NCBI RefSeq assembly: GCF_021404465.1
Contig: NZ_JABFTT010000009.1
Location: forward strand, 124,001-188,000
Reading direction: 5' to 3'
Length of the DNA stretch: 64,000 nucleotides
DNA from: Billgrantia zhangzhouensis
Lineage (GTDB): Bacteria > Pseudomonadota > Gammaproteobacteria > Pseudomonadales > Halomonadaceae
Shown here: positions 54,472 to 61,902 of the stretch, piece by piece
Layout: every line of letters starts with the position of its first letter
Numbering within the stretch: the first letter of the stretch is position 1
Translations under genes and position numbers: made by a program
The notes under the pieces: model-generated
Databases searched by the model: none
What the model was told of the DNA's origin: nothing
The model's input: only the letters and a program-made list of their open reading frames with translations

Positions 54472-54906
54472 ATGTCCGATTTCCTGCATCTGGCCTGTCC
54501 TCACTGCCTGGCCATCAATCGCGTGGCCACGGCGCGCCTGGCCGCCTCGCGCTGCGGCAAGTGCAAGCAGCCAATGTTCACCGCCGCACCTCTGGAACTC
54601 TCCAGCGCCAACTACGCGGCGCTGACCGAGCGTAGCGAGCTGCCGGTAGTGGTGGACTTTTGGGCCGGCTGGTGCGGGCCCTGCAAGATGATGGCGCCGA
54701 TCTTTGCCCAGGCCGCCGCCGAACTGGAGCCGCGCATTCGCTTCGCCAAGCTCGACACCGAGGCGGAACCGGCCCTGGCCGGTCGCTTCGGCATTCGCAG
54801 CATTCCCATGCTGATCGTCTTCAAGGAAGGGCGTGAGATCGCCCGCCAGGCCGGGCTGATGCAGGCGGGACAGCTCAAGCGCTGGCTCGAGCCGCATCTC
54901 ATCTAG
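54472..54906 (+). CDS. trxC: Thioredoxin 2
   Basis: 144 residues: an N-terminal zinc ribbon with CPHC and CGKC, then a thioredoxin domain with WCGPC and the cis-Pro in RSIPMLIVF. This is the TrxC type, a cytosolic disulfide reductase linked to oxidative stress. ATG 54472 precedes the zinc ribbon and follows GGAG. The palindromic operator upstream is shared with fic. Confidence 0.94.
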   Translation: MSDFLHLACPHCLAINRVATARLAASRCGKCKQPMFTAAPLELSSANYAALTERSELPVVVDFWAGWCGPCKMMAPIFAQAAAELEPRIRFAKLDTEAEPALAGRFGIRSIPMLIVFKEGREIARQAGLMQAGQLKRWLEPHLI

Positions 54907-54953
54907 GCCAGACCAGGGCCTTGGTTGACCCGTGAGCTGAATGATATGACAAT

Positions 54954-54995
54954 CGGCTCATACTGTGAGCCGAATAGTTGGATTATTCGGCTCAC
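54954..54995. promoter_or_regulatory. Compound palindromic operator upstream of fic
   Basis: CGGCTCA-N5-TGAGCCG overlaps a second dyad, GTGAGCCGAATA with TATTCGGCTCAC around seven bases. It ends 20 bp before the fic ATG, so a bound protein would block its expression. The 54341 site has the same spacing and half-sites. Confidence 0.8.
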
Positions 54996-55015
54996 CCGTT
55001 ATTCAGGGTACCGCC

Positions 55016-56167
55016 ATGAATGCTTCCATCACGACGCCAACCTGGATCTGGCAGCAGCCCGACTGGCCCGTTTTCCATTGGCGGGCCGACGTGATCCAGC
55101 CTCGCCTTCAGGAAGCCTGGCGATCTCTCGGTATGCTGTTGGGGAGGGTTGGCTCCCTCCCGGCCGACAAAGATCCGGCAGTAATGCTGGATACGCTGTT
55201 GCAGAACATCATTACCTCCTCGGCCATCGAAGGAGAGCGTTTGAATGCCGCCTCGGTTCGCTCCTCCCTGGCGCGACGCCTCGGTGTGGAGGGTGTAGCC
55301 ACGGCTGTTTCATCGCGTTCGGAAGGCCTGGCCGACATGATGATGGATGCCATCGGCTCGCCGGATACGGCACTGACTCGCGAGCGGCTCTTCCAGTGGC
55401 ATCGTTGGCTATTCCCTGATGCCGATGCCTCGTTGGTCAGGCTGCGGGTAGGGGTATGGCGGGGCGAGGAGCTGATGCAGGTCGTCTCCGGTCGCCTCGA
55501 CAAGCCCAAGGTGCACTTCGAAGCCCCGCCTCGCATAGTGCTAGAGGACGAAATGGCTGCCTTCCTGACGTGGTTCGACGCGAGCCGCCACGACCCGACC
55601 CTGGACCCCCTGCTGCGTGCCGGTATTGCCCACTTCTGGTTCGTTACCCTGCATCCCTTCGAGGATGGTAACGGCCGCCTGGCCCGCGCCATTGCCGATC
55701 GAGCCTTGGCCCAGGCCGATCGACAAAGCATTCGCCTCTATACCATGTCCGCCGCGATCCTGGCCGAGCGGCAGGACTACTATCGGGTGCTCGAAAACAG
55801 CCAGCGTGGCACGACGGATCTCAGCGACTGGCTGGCCTGGTTTCTCGATATTCTGTTGCAAACCTTGGAAGATGCCCTCGCCGGCATCGCGCGTACCCTG
55901 GCCAAGACCCGTTTCTGGCAACGATTCGCCGAAGCCGGCCTGTTGCCGGAACAGGTCAAGGTGCTCAATCGGTTGCTGGATGGCGGAGAGCGGGGCTTCG
56001 AGGGTGGTATCAGTGCTGCTCAGTATCAGAAGGTCGCCAAGGTCAGTAAGGCCACCGCGACCCGCCATCTTTCCGATCTACTGGCCAAGGGCTGCTTGGA
56101 GAAACTGCCGGGGGGAGGGCGCAGCACGCGCTACCGAGTGGTGGGCTCTGTCCCAAAAGGTGGTTAA
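55016..56167 (+). CDS. Fic-domain protein with N-terminal DUF4172 and C-terminal winged helix
   Basis: 383 residues. DUF4172-like N-terminus (WIWQQPDWPVFHW), the class II inhibitory motif Ser68-x3-Glu72-Gly73, and the Fic core HPFEDGNGRLAR at 213-224, complete for AMP transfer. A C-terminal winged helix (AAQYQKVAKVSKATATRHLSDLLAKGCLEKL) should bind DNA, and the palindrome at its own start is an obvious target. Fic enzymes attach AMP to hydroxyl side chains. ATG 55016 is preferred over GTG 54965, which lies within the operator. Confidence 0.9.
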   Translation: MNASITTPTWIWQQPDWPVFHWRADVIQPRLQEAWRSLGMLLGRVGSLPADKDPAVMLDTLLQNIITSSAIEGERLNAASVRSSLARRLGVEGVATAVSSRSEGLADMMMDAIGSPDTALTRERLFQWHRWLFPDADASLVRLRVGVWRGEELMQVVSGRLDKPKVHFEAPPRIVLEDEMAAFLTWFDASRHDPTLDPLLRAGIAHFWFVTLHPFEDGNGRLARAIADRALAQADRQSIRLYTMSAAILAERQDYYRVLENSQRGTTDLSDWLAWFLDILLQTLEDALAGIARTLAKTRFWQRFAEAGLLPEQVKVLNRLLDGGERGFEGGISAAQYQKVAKVSKATATRHLSDLLAKGCLEKLPGGGRSTRYRVVGSVPKGG

Positions 56168-56206
56168 GCCGCGTTGAATACTCCCTGACCCGGCCACCCA
56201 TGGGCA

Positions 56207-56887
56207 TCAGCGATCCAGCAATCCCTCGGCAAGCGCCTCGCCAAGTCGGTCCACGGCGGCGGCCAGCTTCTCGTCGATGACGTGCAGGTATTCCGTCCAG
56301 TCATCCACATGGTGCAGCTCCGCCTTGCCGTCCGAGATGCCGCGCAGCACCACCAGCGGAACATCGAAGCGGGTGCAGGCGCGCAGGCAGGCATAGCTCT
56401 CCATGTCCACCATCTCGGCGGCGATGGCGGCATAGGCCTCGCCCGAAACGATGTTAGCACCGGTGGAGAGCGTCGCTTCACGAATGCCGGGAATGCGTAG
56501 CGGCAGGGGAACGATTGCCGGCAGGTCGAGGAAAGGCGTGATCCCCTTCTCGAAGCCCAGCGGTGAGGCGTCCATGTCGCGGTAGGCAACGGACGTCGCC
56601 TGGTAGATCTCGGTCTGCTCGAGCGAGCGGCTGCCCGCCGAGCCCAGCGAGACCACCAATTCCGGTAGGCGTCCCTGCTGAGCAAGAGCGGCCAGAGCCG
56701 CGGTTAGCTCCACGGCCGCCTCCACCGGGCCGACACCGGTCATGGTTGGGGTAAAACGCTGCTTGAGATGCGGGCCGTATTCGGCCTCGGCCGCCATGGC
56801 GAAGAGCACTTGGGGGCCGCCCAGTGCCGTGAGCTTGGGTTCGCCAAGATCATCGGTTCGAGTATCAGAAGGTAAGGGATCGTGCAT
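56207..56887 (-). CDS. MTA/SAH nucleosidase-family phosphorylase-fold protein
   Basis: 226 residues of the PNP/UDP phosphorylase fold: FAMAAEAEYGPHL, MTGVGPVEAA, SLGSAGS, VDMESYACL (Met-Glu ribose-binding pair) and RGISDGK (catalytic Asp). This is the MTAN pattern, cleaving methylthioadenosine or S-adenosylhomocysteine; futalosine hydrolase is the alternative. ATG 56887 is chosen; ATG 56908 is possible. A second, broken copy lies at 62505, so this is one of two paralogues bracketing the peptide cluster. Confidence 0.82.
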   Translation of the reverse strand: MHDPLPSDTRTDDLGEPKLTALGGPQVLFAMAAEAEYGPHLKQRFTPTMTGVGPVEAAVELTAALAALAQQGRLPELVVSLGSAGSRSLEQTEIYQATSVAYRDMDASPLGFEKGITPFLDLPAIVPLPLRIPGIREATLSTGANIVSGEAYAAIAAEMVDMESYACLRACTRFDVPLVVLRGISDGKAELHHVDDWTEYLHVIDEKLAAAVDRLGEALAEGLLDR

Positions 56888-57054
56888 CGACGCTGCTTGC
56901 CTTGTCATCGGGAATTTAGTCCCAGTGTACTGGCTTGACGCAGTGGCTACAGCGATTGTCAATATCAATCAGTCTGGGTGTCGTCCATCTCGACATAGCA
57001 TTAACATGTGCAAGAGAAAAGCCAATCAGCGCGGTAGCGGTGCAGGGACGATAA

Positions 57055-57858
57055 ATGAGCGGCAATGAGGACTGGGCGTTACGTGCTCCACCATCCGCGA
57101 AGCTGGAGCGCATGGAGGCATTCTTCGGTGGATATGGCTTTGAGCCACACCGCCATGACACCTATGCCATTGGCCGGACGCTGGCCGGGGTGCACTGCTT
57201 TCATTATCGCAACAGCATGCGCCATAGTTTGCCGGGCGGCACCATCGTGCTACACCCGGACGAACTGCACGACGGTGAGGCGGGAACCGATGATGGATTC
57301 CGCTACCGTATCCTGTACATCGAGCCGGCCTTACTGCAGCGGGCTCTTGGCGGCAAGCCGTTGCCGTTCATACCCGAAGGCATCTCCCGTGATCCGCGGC
57401 TGTACGCGGCTACTCAGACCCTCATGCAAGGCATGGAGTGCCCAATCGATCCACTTGAGGAAGACGACGCCATCTATGACCTGGCCCAGGCATTGGCCCT
57501 GGTGGCAGGAGCACGGCGTGGGCGAAAGGCGCTGGATTATCAGGCCGCAGAGCGCGCTCGTGAATACATTCACAGTGCGATGGACCGCGCCATCACCCTC
57601 GAAGAACTCGAACAGGCCAGTGGACGTGATCGCTGGAGATTGTCGCGTGATTTTCGAGCGCTCTATGGCACCAGCCCCTACCGTTACCTGACCATGCGTC
57701 GCCTAGATCATGTGCGTGCATTGATCGTTACAGGGCAGACGCTAACGGATGCCTCCCTGATCGCCGGCTTCTCTGATCAGAGTCACATGACTCATCACTT
57801 CACCCGTGCGTACGGCATCCCGCCGGCGCGATGGCTGCGGATGTTACATCACCACTGA
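57055..57858 (+). CDS. AraC-family regulator of the GGTV-peptide cluster
   Basis: 267 residues: a cupin sensor (FEPHRHDTYAIGRTLAGVH, IVLHPDELHDGEAG) and a double AraC HTH (TLEELEQASGRDRWRLSRDFRALYGTSPYRYL; TDASLIAGFSDQSHMTHHFTRAYG). It is homologous to the regulator at 37128, which precedes a LysE exporter; here AzlCD is downstream. It probably activates the operon on sensing an amino acid or its derivative. It lies 250 bp before the precursor gene on the same strand. Confidence 0.87.
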   Translation: MSGNEDWALRAPPSAKLERMEAFFGGYGFEPHRHDTYAIGRTLAGVHCFHYRNSMRHSLPGGTIVLHPDELHDGEAGTDDGFRYRILYIEPALLQRALGGKPLPFIPEGISRDPRLYAATQTLMQGMECPIDPLEEDDAIYDLAQALALVAGARRGRKALDYQAAERAREYIHSAMDRAITLEELEQASGRDRWRLSRDFRALYGTSPYRYLTMRRLDHVRALIVTGQTLTDASLIAGFSDQSHMTHHFTRAYGIPPARWLRMLHHH

Positions 57859-58108
57859 TCTCCGCTGTCCCTGACCCTGCAGTAAACCTGCACGATCTTA
57901 CAAGACCGCCTCGAATACCTCTCCCTAGACTCGACTCATCCCATTGCAGCAAGAACCACTTCGGTTGGACTCCGCATGCCCTTGTGGCGTGTCTGCGCGG
58001 GGCTTGGTCGGTTGCTGACCTGTTGAAAAACGGATTCGCACCCGCTTGCGGGTGTTTCACGCGGCGCCTGAATGGTTCGGCGCCACATAACCAAGAGAGG
58101 AAGGCGGG
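57859..58108 (+). promoter_or_regulatory. Leader region before the repeat-peptide gene
   Basis: No gene is seen. Near the start are TTACAA (57898) and TAGACT (57926), too far apart for a standard promoter, as in activator-dependent ones. Just before the peptide two hairpins occur: CACCCGC-TT-GCGGGTG followed by TTT (58039-58057), and GGCGCC-N10-GGCGCC (58063-58084). GAGGAAGG then serves the peptide ATG. Confidence 0.5.
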
Positions 58109-58312
58109 ATGAACTTCATTACTAGCATCTCCACCATCGGCGGAACTGTAGGCGGAACCGTGGGCGGAACAGTCGGCGGCACCGTGGGAGGAACGGTTGG
58201 CGGCACTGTGGGAGGAACGGTTGGCGGCACTGTGGGAGGAACGGTCGGTGGCACTGTGGGCGGCACCTTTGCTGTCGGTGGCCTGCAGCTCAATGACCGC
58301 CTGACCAAGTAA
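58109..58312 (+). CDS. GGTV-repeat peptide, putative RiPP precursor
   Basis: 67 residues: a ten-residue head (MNFITSISTI), ten GGTV units, one GGTF, and a 13-residue tail (AVGGLQLNDRLTK). There is no Cys, Trp, Tyr or His, and no GG-type leader or signal peptide. GAGGAAGG lies just before the ATG. It is followed by a hairpin, then a radical SAM enzyme and an oxygenase, the usual order for a ribosomal peptide and its modifying enzymes. Every repeat keeps its residues while Gly, Thr and Val codons vary, so the protein is under selection. No named family was recognised. Confidence 0.82.
   Translation: MNFITSISTIGGTVGGTVGGTVGGTVGGTVGGTVGGTVGGTVGGTVGGTVGGTFAVGGLQLNDRLTK
58139..58270 (+). repeat. 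Eleven 12-bp coding repeats (GGTV units)
   Basis: Units 1-4 differ in codon choice. Units 5-10 form three near-identical 24-bp pairs (GGAGGAACGGT then GGCGGCACTGTG style), showing recent growth by whole 24-bp steps. Unit 11 ends in Phe. Confidence 0.95.
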
Positions 58313-58317
58313 CCGGG

Positions 58318-58352
58318 CGAAGGCGGTGTCCGGCATCGTGACACCGCCTTCG
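58318..58352 (+). promoter_or_regulatory. Strong stem-loop between precursor and radical SAM genes
   Basis: CGAAGGCGGTGTC and GACACCGCCTTCG form a perfect 13-base stem with a nine-base loop and no T-run. It lies six bases after the precursor stop. Such structures stabilise upstream mRNA or limit read-through, so the peptide is made in excess over its enzymes. Confidence 0.8.
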
Positions 58353-58387
58353 GGTGACAGTCTCCACGGAACCACGGAGCGTGCCAG

Positions 58388-59890
58388 TTGAAAACCGCAG
58401 TTGAAACCGAAGCCTATGTCCTGTCCAAGGACGTAGTTCAGACCAGAGTCGGTGAGCGTTTCGCCACCTATCATCGACGACTCGGAGGCCTATTCTTTCT
58501 GGACGATGCCGCCCAGGAGCAGCTCCTAAGCTTCCAACAGCCACGCCAGGTGCCCATCAGCACTCTTTCCGGCGATGCCGACAACCGCACCGACGAGCTG
58601 ATCCAACAGCTGATTGCACGCCGCATCCTTGTTCGACCGAGCGACCAACACACAACACTCACCATGCCCTCGACGCTGGAGAAGAAGGTCAACATCATTC
58701 AGCTTATCCTCGCTAACGCGTGCAATTTCGGTTGCACCTACTGCTTTGAAGGTGTGCAGGGCAAGGAAATGTCTGCTGAAGACGAATTCAACAAGGTCGA
58801 CACCTCGCGCCTGATTGCTCGCGAAGGGATCAAGGTTAACATCGAGGATTCGATCTATGCGTCGAAGGAGCGCTTCGACCACCAGTACGACCCGAAGAAC
58901 CGTTCGATGAAGCCCGCCGACGGCATCGCCTATGTCGAGTCGGCGCTCGCCGTGGCACGCTCCGCCGGCGTGTTTGAAGTGATGCTGCAGTTCTTCGGAG
59001 GCGAACCGCTGCTCAACTGGCGCACCATCGAAGCGGTGCTGGAGCGCTTCGGCAACGGCGAACGCGACGGCATGACGATTCATTACTCGACCGTCACCAA
59101 CGGCTCGTTGATCACCGACGAAATAGCCGAAACCTTCGCTAGGTACCAGGTTGCTGTATGCGTTAGCTTCGATTCCCCAACCAGCCCAAGCCGGCCATTG
59201 AAGAATGGCGAGGACAGCACGCCGGTAGTGATGCAAGGACTGAGACTACTGCAAAAGTACGACAATCGCGTGGCAATTAATGCCGCGTTGACCTCGGCCA
59301 CCTGGAGTGACTTCAACGAATCCATCGTCGACTTGGCGGTAGATGTCGGTGCACGGGAAATTGGGGTAGTAGTCGACTTCGATCCGACCTTCTATGCCAG
59401 CTTCGGCGCCGAGAACATCGTCGAACACCTATGGCAAGTGGTGGAGTATGGACGTAGCCACGGCGTGGTGCTCACCGGCTACTGGCACCAAATCTTTCAA
59501 GTGATGCTCGGCTTCGACAGTGTTAGTCATAGGGGCTTCAAAAACTGCTCGGCCAAGGGGGCGCAATTCAGTATCGAGCCCAATGGCTCGGTGTTTGCCT
59601 GCAAAGCCGGTTCTACGCTGTTGGGTGATATCCGCGACGGGGTAAACATCCTCGATTCAGAGCCCTATCTGGAGCACGCCAGCCTGCGGCGCGACAACCC
59701 GGAGTTCTGTCGCGGCTGCGAAATCGAGGGATTCTGTGGAGGACTGTGTCTGGGGCCTCTGGAGAAAAAATACGCGTCGGTCGGTGCCGTTGAGCCCTCG
59801 GCATGCGATTTCTACCGTGGCATTACTAGAAAGCACATCGAATCTCTCAAACCGTACGAAATTGCCACCTTCGACCTCCAACCTACCTGA
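58388..59890 (+). CDS. Radical SAM/SPASM peptide-modifying enzyme
   Basis: 500 residues. The radical SAM cluster motif is C112-x3-C116-x2-C119 (CNFGCTYC), and FFGGEPLL is the SAM-contact GGE. A full SPASM set follows: C387, C405, C441, C444, C450, C454, C473, able to hold two auxiliary 4Fe-4S clusters. Residues 20-85 could include a peptide-recognition (RRE-like) region. The family crosslinks, epimerises or otherwise alters ribosomal peptides. The start is TTG 58388 after CGGAG; it lies 75 bp after the repeat peptide, its probable substrate. Confidence 0.9.
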   Translation: MKTAVETEAYVLSKDVVQTRVGERFATYHRRLGGLFFLDDAAQEQLLSFQQPRQVPISTLSGDADNRTDELIQQLIARRILVRPSDQHTTLTMPSTLEKKVNIIQLILANACNFGCTYCFEGVQGKEMSAEDEFNKVDTSRLIAREGIKVNIEDSIYASKERFDHQYDPKNRSMKPADGIAYVESALAVARSAGVFEVMLQFFGGEPLLNWRTIEAVLERFGNGERDGMTIHYSTVTNGSLITDEIAETFARYQVAVCVSFDSPTSPSRPLKNGEDSTPVVMQGLRLLQKYDNRVAINAALTSATWSDFNESIVDLAVDVGAREIGVVVDFDPTFYASFGAENIVEHLWQVVEYGRSHGVVLTGYWHQIFQVMLGFDSVSHRGFKNCSAKGAQFSIEPNGSVFACKAGSTLLGDIRDGVNILDSEPYLEHASLRRDNPEFCRGCEIEGFCGGLCLGPLEKKYASVGAVEPSACDFYRGITRKHIESLKPYEIATFDLQPT

Positions 59891-59906
59891 CCCGAGGGAT
59901 ACGTAG

Positions 59907-60644
59907 ATGCATACCTCAATGGTGCAGCCTCAGAAGGTCTTCTCAGCCCATGTTGACTACATTCGCAAGGGTTACTGCGTAGTGGACATGCCAGTTATGT
60001 CGCGCGACGTTCAAGGTTCTTTCGAAAATATGCCGCGTGACGGCCACAGTCTCGGTCGTCTACGACAGATCCGCTTGTCGCAGTACATCGGTTTCTGGGA
60101 TGAGAGCGAATGGGTTTTCGCCGTCCTGCCCCAGCGCAAGTACATCCAGTCAGCGCGCTACATCAAGCTCGAAGAAGCGGGTGGAATCCCTCGTCACCGC
60201 GAGCAATTGGAAGTCGATCCCTCGCCACTGATTGCTCGTGTGCTAGACAACCTGCCGATTGAGCTGAATGAGATGGTTCAGGTTAACGTCAACCAGATTC
60301 GCGTCACCGCCAACGCTCAATACCGGGGTGTGACAGTACCAGAGGGACCTCATCGCGATGGCCACGAGTACAGCGTCATCGCTGTCGTTCGCCGCGAGAA
60401 TGTGATCGGCGGTGAGACCCAGGTGATCGATCCGCTGACCAACCAAGTGGTACATCGCCAGGTACTGGAAGCAAATCAGGCGATCATCATCGACGACGAG
60501 CGCTATATCCATTATGCCACCGACATTGAGCCGGCAACTGGAGAGTTGGGTTACCGTGACATCTGGGTGATTGAAATCAACCGATGGGAAAACCGTGCCT
60601 ACGGTCGGGCACATGAACGCGAGGCGATGGCGAGTGGCAGCTAA
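59907..60644 (+). CDS. 2-oxoglutarate/Fe(II) dioxygenase, PF10014 type
   Basis: 245 residues. Iron ligands are His149-x-Asp151 in PEGPHRDGHE and His202 in DDERYIHYATDI, with Arg217 to bind 2-oxoglutarate. The surrounding sequence (RRENVIGGETQVID, YRDIWVIEI) matches PF10014, the group of Bacillus L-isoleucine 4-hydroxylase. Known members hydroxylate aliphatic amino acids. Here the target may be Val or Thr in the repeat peptide, or a free branched amino acid. It lies 16 bp after the radical SAM stop; ATG 59907, with a second ATG four codons later. Confidence 0.87.
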   Translation: MHTSMVQPQKVFSAHVDYIRKGYCVVDMPVMSRDVQGSFENMPRDGHSLGRLRQIRLSQYIGFWDESEWVFAVLPQRKYIQSARYIKLEEAGGIPRHREQLEVDPSPLIARVLDNLPIELNEMVQVNVNQIRVTANAQYRGVTVPEGPHRDGHEYSVIAVVRRENVIGGETQVIDPLTNQVVHRQVLEANQAIIIDDERYIHYATDIEPATGELGYRDIWVIEINRWENRAYGRAHEREAMASGS

Positions 60645-61375
60645 TGAGCGAAGTACAACCGAGCGCAGGTGACGAATTTGCACCACCATTTGGTAGCAGC
60701 AAAGCGGACACGCTGCGGCGAGTGGCTCCAGCGGCGATTGCGGTCGTGCCGGTCAGCATGCTATTCGGCGTGCTAGCCGTACGCACCGACTGGTCGCTGC
60801 TGGAAGTGGTTGCCATAAGCTTGCTGGGCTTCTCCGGCAGCGGGCAGTTCGCCTTGCTACCCCTTGTCGAATCCGGTGCCAGCTTTTTCACCATGCTCCT
60901 GGTCACTGCCTCAATCAACTGTCGCTACTTGCCAATCGCTTATACGTCGGCCACGCGCCTGCCGTCCGCGGTTGGCAAGCGAGCCTGCGTGGCCCACATG
61001 CTGGGCGACGAGGCTTATGCCACGGAGCACGAGCGAGATAGCGGCCCTCGCGTGTGTTGGATTCGTGTCACCATCTTCACTACATGGGTGATAGCCGGGT
61101 TACTCGGTGCGTTGCTAGGTCAAGTTATCCCGACTGCCTGGCTTGGAGCCGATATGAACCTTGGATACCCCGCCAGCGTGGTGCTGATGTATCTGTCGGT
61201 CTCGCAGTTGCGAGCCAGACTTTGGAGTAAAGAGCAGCAGCGACCGGCAGTATTGGCTGCAGCCGTGTTGAGCGCGGGCGTGGCACTTTTGCTCATCCAG
61301 TTATTCGGGCCGGTGTACTTCTGGATTCCGAGCGTTCTGCTCGCGACTTTCATTCTGGGGAGAGCGTGGTCATGA
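60644..61375 (+). CDS. azlC: AzlC-family branched-chain amino-acid exporter large subunit
   Basis: 243 residues with about six membrane segments: AAIAVVPVSMLFGVLAV, LLGFSGSGQFALLPL, VTASINCRYLPIAYT and HMLGDEAYA are typical AzlC stretches. With AzlD it exports branched-chain amino acids and analogues such as azaleucine. The start overlaps the oxygenase stop (TAATG), which ties the carrier to the enzymes. The N-terminal 25 residues are polar. Confidence 0.9.
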   Translation: MSEVQPSAGDEFAPPFGSSKADTLRRVAPAAIAVVPVSMLFGVLAVRTDWSLLEVVAISLLGFSGSGQFALLPLVESGASFFTMLLVTASINCRYLPIAYTSATRLPSAVGKRACVAHMLGDEAYATEHERDSGPRVCWIRVTIFTTWVIAGLLGALLGQVIPTAWLGADMNLGYPASVVLMYLSVSQLRARLWSKEQQRPAVLAAAVLSAGVALLLIQLFGPVYFWIPSVLLATFILGRAWS

Positions 61376-61683
61376 GCGAGTCCGTACTGGTGGCAATTGC
61401 GGCGCTATTCACCACCAGCTGTCTGGTTCGTATCGCGCCGACGTTCATCTCGTTGCGAATCAACCCAAGCACACAGCGCTATCTGGAACGACTGCTGCCG
61501 GCAGCAGTATTCATCAACTTCGCTGTCTACATTGCATACAGCGAGATAGCACGCGAGCCGGCTCCGGCATTGATATCCCTAGTGGTGGTCGGTGCCGTTG
61601 CCCTATTCAGTCTTTTGGGTCTGATTGGCACCGCCGTGCTGGGGGCCACGCTTTATTTTTTATTAATATATATTAATGGTTGA
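61372..61683 (+). CDS. azlD: AzlD-family exporter small subunit
   Basis: 103 residues with four membrane helices: VAIAALFTTSCLVRIAPTF and LERLLPAAVFINFAVYIAY match AzlD. ATG 61372 overlaps the azlC stop by four bases; a GTG two codons upstream is also possible. It ends the peptide operon; the following 219 bp are AT-rich. Confidence 0.9.
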   Translation: MSESVLVAIAALFTTSCLVRIAPTFISLRINPSTQRYLERLLPAAVFINFAVYIAYSEIAREPAPALISLVVVGAVALFSLLGLIGTAVLGATLYFLLIYING

Positions 61684-61902
61684 TATATTATGGTGGCGTC
61701 CCTATGATTTTCCTGGTTAAATGCTTAGAAAGTGGACTTTACGCTCTTTTAGCATCCATCAGGGAGCCCTCCCACGGAAGTTCGCTTCTGCTCATCATAT
61801 CGCCTTTGGGTCAAACTTCTACTTCACCTGACTAGTCAACTTTCATCAATAGAGGCGGTTAGGTGACGATTTTTTCCTTAAGTATTTACACGAGAGCTGG
61901 CT
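61684..61902. other. AT-rich gap after azlD
   Basis: 219 bp with ATATAT stretches and no convincing gene. It probably holds the end of the peptide operon and the promoter of the 61903 gene. Confidence 0.4.

Noticed and set aside
58139-58270. Short regular DNA repeats as a CRISPR array
   Set aside because: The 12-bp units are contiguous without spacers and encode a reading frame; no cas gene is nearby.
58057-58344. Minus-strand frame encoding VPPT repeats across the peptide gene
   Set aside because: It is the complement of the GGTV repeat; it has no ribosome site and lies opposite to the operon, whose strand has RBS, codon-level selection and partner genes.
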